Source: Ephydatia muelleri
Taxonomy: Eukaryota > Porifera > Demospongiae > Spongillida > Spongillidae
DNA length: 64,000 bases
NCBI GenBank assembly: GCA_013339895.1
Contig: JABACO010000005.1
Location: 11,417,325 to 11,481,324 of the forward strand
Direction of reading: 5' to 3'
Positions within the stretch are counted from its first letter, which is position 1. Every line of letters begins with the position of its first letter. The notes beneath the pieces are model-generated. The model was not told where the DNA came from and made no database searches. It saw nothing but the letters and a program-made list of their open reading frames with translations. The position numbers and the translations under genes are program-made. Positions 59,200-64,000 of this stretch are shown piece by piece.

Positions 59200-60080
59200 G
59201 TGTGCCCTGTGAGTTGAATATGAATTGCATTTTACGCCATAAATAAACTTCATAACAGTTTTTGAACCAAAATTAGTACATGTAGATCAAAGACAGGAAT
59301 GAGTGACAACAGTTTAAAAATAATCGAATCACAATGTTCTGAGGTTTGTGTTATGAAAGGTATCTGCATTCAGTTTTATCACTGGCAGGAAGTACAAAAC
59401 CACACATTCATAATCCAACTCATCTACGGCTCTTACTGGAACACCCATCACAAGGCCAAGTGGTACCACTCCTTGTATCCTGAACACTCAATCATTTTGC
59501 CTTGAATCAGCATTCGGCAAGAGCAGAACATTTCTACACTGTTAATGCAGTGAACACCAACTCTTCCTCTCTTCAACTTCTCTACTGGAAAATTGGAGAG
59601 AACTTTTTCTTCAAAGCTTCTGTTCAAAGCTGTTGCAAAAGCAATAGAAATTAAGCCATAGTGATTTTCTTTTCTTGCTGTTGCACTTTCAGCATTTTGA
59701 TGCTAATCTCCTTCTCTGGACATGCCAAATAGGCTGCCACCTGTTTGAGCAGCATAGCTTTTATACCTTTGATGGTTGTGGCATGCCTAGGTATAGGTTG
59801 GAAATCTGATAATGGGGTTGCTGATATGCAATGATTTTGAGGTGGAAAAAGATGTTTGGTCAGATATTGTCAGGATTGAGGGGATTTCATGGTCAAAGTA
59901 TACGTTTTGTCTGGTGCCAGTGTACAATCATCCTCTCATTGGTGTTACATTGCGAGGATTGCATCTGAGATCCTTTCGTCAGTACCACAAGCAATGTATG
60001 GTTTGATGTGAGCACCATTGACCTTTTTCCCCTTTAGGGTAGATTTCTCTTGTAAGAGATATGTCACTTTCCCCTAATTC
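59200..60080. other. No gene seen
   Basis: Short open frames only (59299, 59812), none with a recognisable domain. Confidence 0.4.
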
Positions 60081-60081
60081 C

Positions 60082-60288
60082 TCATGACGTAATACTGAAG
60101 GCCCAAGCTATCAGATATCCAATTTGCTTTCTTTCCTTTTCTTGCGTGTAAATTTTAGTCCTTGACAAGGACTTTAGATCCAATGGCATACACAGACGGA
60201 TTGGCATGTTTCTTGTTGTAAGCTTTTTTTCTTGAGCAGTTTCAACACTTTGCTTAGCCTTCTCTAACACACTTGATCTAAAGTACAA
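60082..60288 (-). pseudogene. Probable retroelement integrase tail fragment
   Basis: Reads LEKAKQSVETAQEKK and later KSLSRTKIYTQEKER, in the style of the linker after a Gypsy-type integrase core (..KA...E.AQEKQK..YD.K). Weak; a fossil piece. Confidence 0.3.
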
Positions 60289-60344
60289 ATTACCTTATTC
60301 AGGATGTGTAAACTTTAAACCCTTAGATTTAATTCATTACCTCA

Positions 60345-60790
60345 ACAGCGCAATATTGCGCCGCAGCTGCTATAATGCCACTTATTATCTTACCATTAAC
60401 GTTTTAGGAGTCAACAACACATTGTTCAGAGAAAAATTTATTTGCTTGTCAAATCCCCGAAGCTATTTACAAAGAGCATTTACCCGAAACGCTTTTTCCT
60501 CACAATACCGCAATAATTGCCAACGCCCTCACACTGAAAAATAAAGTTCTTCATGATCACGACTTCAGTTACCAGAGCCGTGATCATGAGGTTTTTCAGT
60601 GTCGAGGGCGTTGGCAATTATATTGCGTTGTGAGGAATAAGCGTTTCGGGTAAATGCTCTTTGTAAACAGCTTCGGGGAATATGACAAGCAAATAAACCT
60701 TTTCTCTGAACAATGTGTTTTTCACTCCTAAAACGGTAATGGTAAGATAATAAAATGGCATTATAGCAGCCGCGGCGCAATATTGCGCTA
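60345..60790. mobile_element. Foldback element 4 (~205-base arms)
   Basis: Left arm 60345 to about 60555 (starting AGCGCAATATTGCGCCGCAG) is the inverse of about 60583-60790, with minor differences. The loop is about 28 bases (around ACGACTTCAGTTACCAGAGC). Confidence 0.85.
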
Positions 60791-60799
60791 TTGCCCGCA

Positions 60800-61440
60800 A
60801 AAGAGTTAATTAATTTGCGCTGTCATTGTACTAAAAGAATACAATATACTATGTAAGAAAAAAAATAATAATAAACCTAACATCAAAATTGCTGTTTAGT
60901 TATTGTAACAAAATGTTATAAATGGAATGGTTCCTGCCTACTCGATTATTTTGGAATATAATAAGTTACAACTCCCTTTAGCGGTAGGTTACATACTTAT
61001 AGAGCACTTTGATTTAGTTCTATCTAAGCAAAAATCATGAATGCACTAACATATTTAATCTAAGTAGGAACTTATTAGGTATTGCTTGTCACCCAGCACA
61101 TTTATATTTTTTAAACCTGAAATGTTTCGTACCTTGCTTCAATTATGTAAAGATTGACTGCATTCAGGCCTTGTGTTGAAATCACTTTAGCAGGGTTTCG
61201 GGTGTCTCACCAGTATCTAATTCTACAGGTAGTACAGGCTTCTTCCCAAACTTAGCTCAAAGGGACACTATTTGGTTAACTCCTGTCTTGAAGTGTTGTA
61301 TGCAAAGATACAAGCATCCCAGTGAGTATCCCAGGTACTATGTCTGTCACAAGCATTAACTGAATGGTTTGATTGAACAGCTGATCCAAACCATTGACCT
61401 AAAATAAAGGATGCAACACAGCTCTATACAAATTCCTCCA
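60800..61440. other. No gene seen
   Basis: AT-rich, unclassified. Confidence 0.4.
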
Positions 61441-61499
61441 TTTTTATATGTACCTGTGGATGATCCCACTTATTATTTTAAAATAAGATTTAGTAAATG

Positions 61500-61790
61500 T
61501 CAAACACAATGTAGTAATACTGATACAATGCACGTACAAGTTTCTCCACATGCTTGAAGATTCCAAGCCAGTAAAAACGCCCTGACGCCTTGTAGAAAGC
61601 CCGTGTTCTACCAAGGTGACCAGCAGTAGGATCACTGTGGCAGAACTCCATGATCTGCTTCCTCTGGTGCTTGCTGAATATTGCTTCCACCCACATGCCG
61701 GCCTTTCCTTGTCATGTACTGCTTTATTATCTTCCACTCTGAACCTGTAGTATGTAAATGAATAAAGCTGAACGTTTGAATCGTGCAGAC
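61500..61790 (-). pseudogene. H2C2-type integrase zinc-binding fragment
   Basis: Minus strand: 'QIMEFCHSDPTAGHLGRTRA' then GRFYWLGIFKHVEKLV, the H-x3-GHLG...T...YW pattern of the integrase H2C2 region in Gypsy elements and their domesticated relatives (GIN1/KRBA2-like). An isolated fossil fragment. Confidence 0.5.
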
Positions 61791-61799
61791 TCAATTATT

Positions 61800-62500
61800 C
61801 CGCAGTAGCCTACTTCATGCATACGAATACTGCTTGTAACTCGTGCTCACGCGTAAGCGAAGTACGACAGGTGGACTATCTATACCTGTTTGCTTTTCCT
61901 CGAAGAATTTTCTTTTCATTAGTGCATGGTACACTCATTGCGATAAATATCTTCAGTTATAGGTTCCTGTGAACATCAGCAAACTCGCATTCCTCATTGC
62001 CATCTGTCGTCCCTCTCATCCTTTACTTGATCAGCTATAAATGTAGTACATGTAGAAGTTACATTCAATATATTTGAAGAGACAGCTACGCACTTATCGG
62101 TGTAGTGATTAACAGCATACGTCACGTGGCTGCGCACTAGTTTGCATTTCGATTTACACAATGACGGACCACTTACTCCATCGAGCGACAAATTACTCCG
62201 GAGTAAAATATCCGGTAGGATATACTTTCTTAGGTATGATAAGTCAGCAGTATGTAGCAGTATGCACACAACATATTCTAATTACTGGTCATGCATTATC
62301 GTATTTCTGAGCCTGTTAATAGGACGTGCACAGGAGAAGAAAGAAACAACGCGTCGCATCTGATTTAATCAGTATGTAAATATTACTTGTAACTCAATGC
62401 GTAATTTTAAATCAATTAGACGCATTATTATTTCCCTGTGATGCTACCAGCGAAGGCCACCCAATACCATTCGCTTTCTCAAGTATAACTGATCTTTCTG
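61800..62500. other. PC-C intron 1, last part: no gene seen
   Basis: Unclassified sequence with a GGAGTAA-type scrap near 62190. Confidence 0.4.
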
Positions 62501-62508
62501 ATTGCTAG

Positions 62509-64000
62509 GTTGAGTTTGCAGAACAGCAACATCTGAGGGTCCACGTGAAAAGGGGCTACAGCTCACCCACTGATCCTAACTGGTCCAAGCAATGGCCATG
62601 GGTAGGTCTGATGCTTAGCTGGGTCTACTAGGCAGTTTTGACCTTCTACCTTCATAGCTCAATACAGGTAACAACACAAACAGCGGAAATATAGCTGGAC
62701 GTGACATCAACGTGCAGCCCGCGTGGATACAGGGTTACACAGGGTGCAACGTGTATGTAGGAGTTGTGGACGACGGTAGGCAGTTAGTGCACTATGAATC
62801 TGATTTAAATAAACAATTTATCCCTCAGGGGTGGAGTGCACCCATCCTGACCTTCTGAAGAATTATGTGAGTACAGTGTTAACGTATAACAAGCCCCCTC
62901 GTTTACATCATCTCATATTAGATCACTCCTCTCGGTTGGAACTATTTGGATGAAACCAGCAATCCCTTCCCAGGTGAAACAGAAGGAAAACGTGACAGCC
63001 ATGGGACTGGCTGTGCAGGAGAGGTCGGGATGACCAAGAGCAACAGCTACTGTGGAGCAGGAGTGGCATACAATGCAGGCATTGCAGGTACTTTTGAAAG
63101 TGTGCTCCATGTAACCACCTGCGAACCAGAACTAAGCAAATGGCATGACTCTTTGGTACTTTTAGCAATTGAAGTAGCATCTGCTGCATTGGAATTGTAG
63201 AAAAGAGTGCCTTTATACATGTTGCTCACTATGGAAAATAACTGTATATATCAGTGCTACCTGCTGCTATAATGCAGGACTGAGTCAATTTGCATTCATA
63301 CAGTGTACGCCACTGCACGTACAGTATGTAGAGCAGACTCTTTAGCAGAATGGATCATTGTTAGCTGACCGAAAACACTTGGTGCTTTGGTCTGAAGATT
63401 GAATATAGCAGTGTCTGTAGTGAGGCATTAAGTAGGTGGAAAGGAGGAGCTCAAAGCAGAAATTATAGATAGAATGAGGAATGGCTAAAAGTTAACAAGT
63501 AAACTCCTTTCAATCCATTAATGTCAATCTACCCTTTTCTGTATCCTTTTCATCTTGCTTTCCCCTTTTCAATCTGACTGCTTTAATTGTGCCCAATTCC
63601 ATCTGCATTTTGCTTATCATTTTCTATTTTTACCAAAACAGGACACTTGTATTCCACATACATGTGTATAATATAGTGTGTTATCTTATATGCAGGCATT
63701 CGTCTGCTTGGAAATATAGGAGCTACTGATATACAAGAAGCTAATGCTCTGAGCCATCTGAACAATTATATTCATATCTACAGCAATAGCTGGGGACCTT
63801 ATGATGATGGAATGACAGTGCAGGGACCTGGAACTGTACTGCAAATGGCGTTTCAAAGCAATGCTGCTTCAGTAAGTTGGAATCCAAGACCTTGTTGAAA
63901 TGACAAAGTTATCGATGAGCTTCTTCTAGGGTCGAGAAGGAAGAGGGTCCATCTATGTTTGGGCAGCTGGCAATGGTGGACAACATTTTGACTCTTGTGC
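62509..64000 (+). CDS. PC-C body: furin-like proprotein convertase, exons 2-7, cut by the window end
   Basis: Exons match PC-B one by one: 62509-62601, about 62658-62775, 62829-62867, 62922-63087, 63696-63871 and 63930 onward. The frame is open. Self-cleavage site HVKRG, catalytic Asp (GVVDDG), His (DSHGTGCAGEVGM) and oxyanion Asn (WAAGNGG) are present; the catalytic Ser lies beyond the window. Differences from PC-B include DETS for DGTS, HGTG for HGTS, and GPYDDG for GPSDDG. The catalytic exons look like those of an expressed gene. It is the only body in the window with its own first exon upstream on the same strand (53627). Confidence 0.88.

Overview
The window reads as repeat-dense genomic DNA of an invertebrate metazoan. 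The genes are split into short exons with GT-AG introns, many of only 50-150 bases. There are proprotein-convertase genes of the furin/kexin type, and many kinds of eukaryotic transposon (Ty3/Gypsy, Plavaka/TNP2, hAT, pogo/Tigger, CACTG-ended, foldback, LINE-like). Long microsatellites are common. Short introns plus KRBA2-like and Ulp1-like multicopy families fit a sponge or another early-branching animal, but the species cannot be fixed from the sequence. No rRNA, tRNA, CRISPR or bacterial operon was seen.

The main host content is a cluster of three related furin-like subtilisin proprotein convertase genes, called here PC-A, PC-B and PC-C. Each has a first exon (signal peptide plus prodomain) and a nine-exon body (end of prodomain, catalytic domain, P domain, Cys-rich tail, hydrophobic C-terminus). 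First exons lie at 17.76-18.09 kb (+, decayed), 24.85-25.19 kb (-) and 53.63-53.97 kb (+). Bodies lie at 34.46-37.05 kb (-, a pseudogene), 41.59-44.65 kb (+, open throughout) and 62.51 kb to the window end (+, cut off). Two halves of one small hAT-type element, each beside its own copy of an 8-base target duplication, sit at 24.83 and 40.52 kb in opposite relative orientation. This fits an inversion of about 15.7 kb that broke an original head-to-tail array and parted PC-A and PC-B from their first exons. The same event explains why PC-A and PC-B now form a large inverted repeat (33.6-37.5 and 40.7-45.4 kb).

Layout. 0.3-16.1 kb: a Plavaka/TNP2-like DNA transposase gene (-) split by a fossil Ty3/Gypsy element (1.3-14.4 kb), which is itself split by an 8.1 kb insertion (4.24-12.34 kb) holding a minisatellite, a decayed multi-exon transposon-type gene and a chromodomain fragment. 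16.3-17.2 kb: a small five-exon gene of unknown function, head to head with the Plavaka-like gene. 17.7-24.8 kb: decayed PC-A exon 1, then MITEs and two long foldback elements. 24.8-25.6 kb: PC-B exon 1 and a KRBA2-like fragment. 25.6-32.3 kb: a CACTG-ended element containing a complete-length pogo/Tigger insertion. 32.3-45.4 kb: Ulp1-like protease fragments and the PC-A/PC-B inverted duplication around a 3.2 kb spacer of repeats. 45.5-52.4 kb: minisatellite and fragments of Ty3/Gypsy, LINE-like and hAT elements. 52.5-62.5 kb: PC-C exon 1 and an 8.5 kb first intron full of MITEs, foldbacks and integrase-like scraps. 62.5-64.0 kb: the PC-C body.
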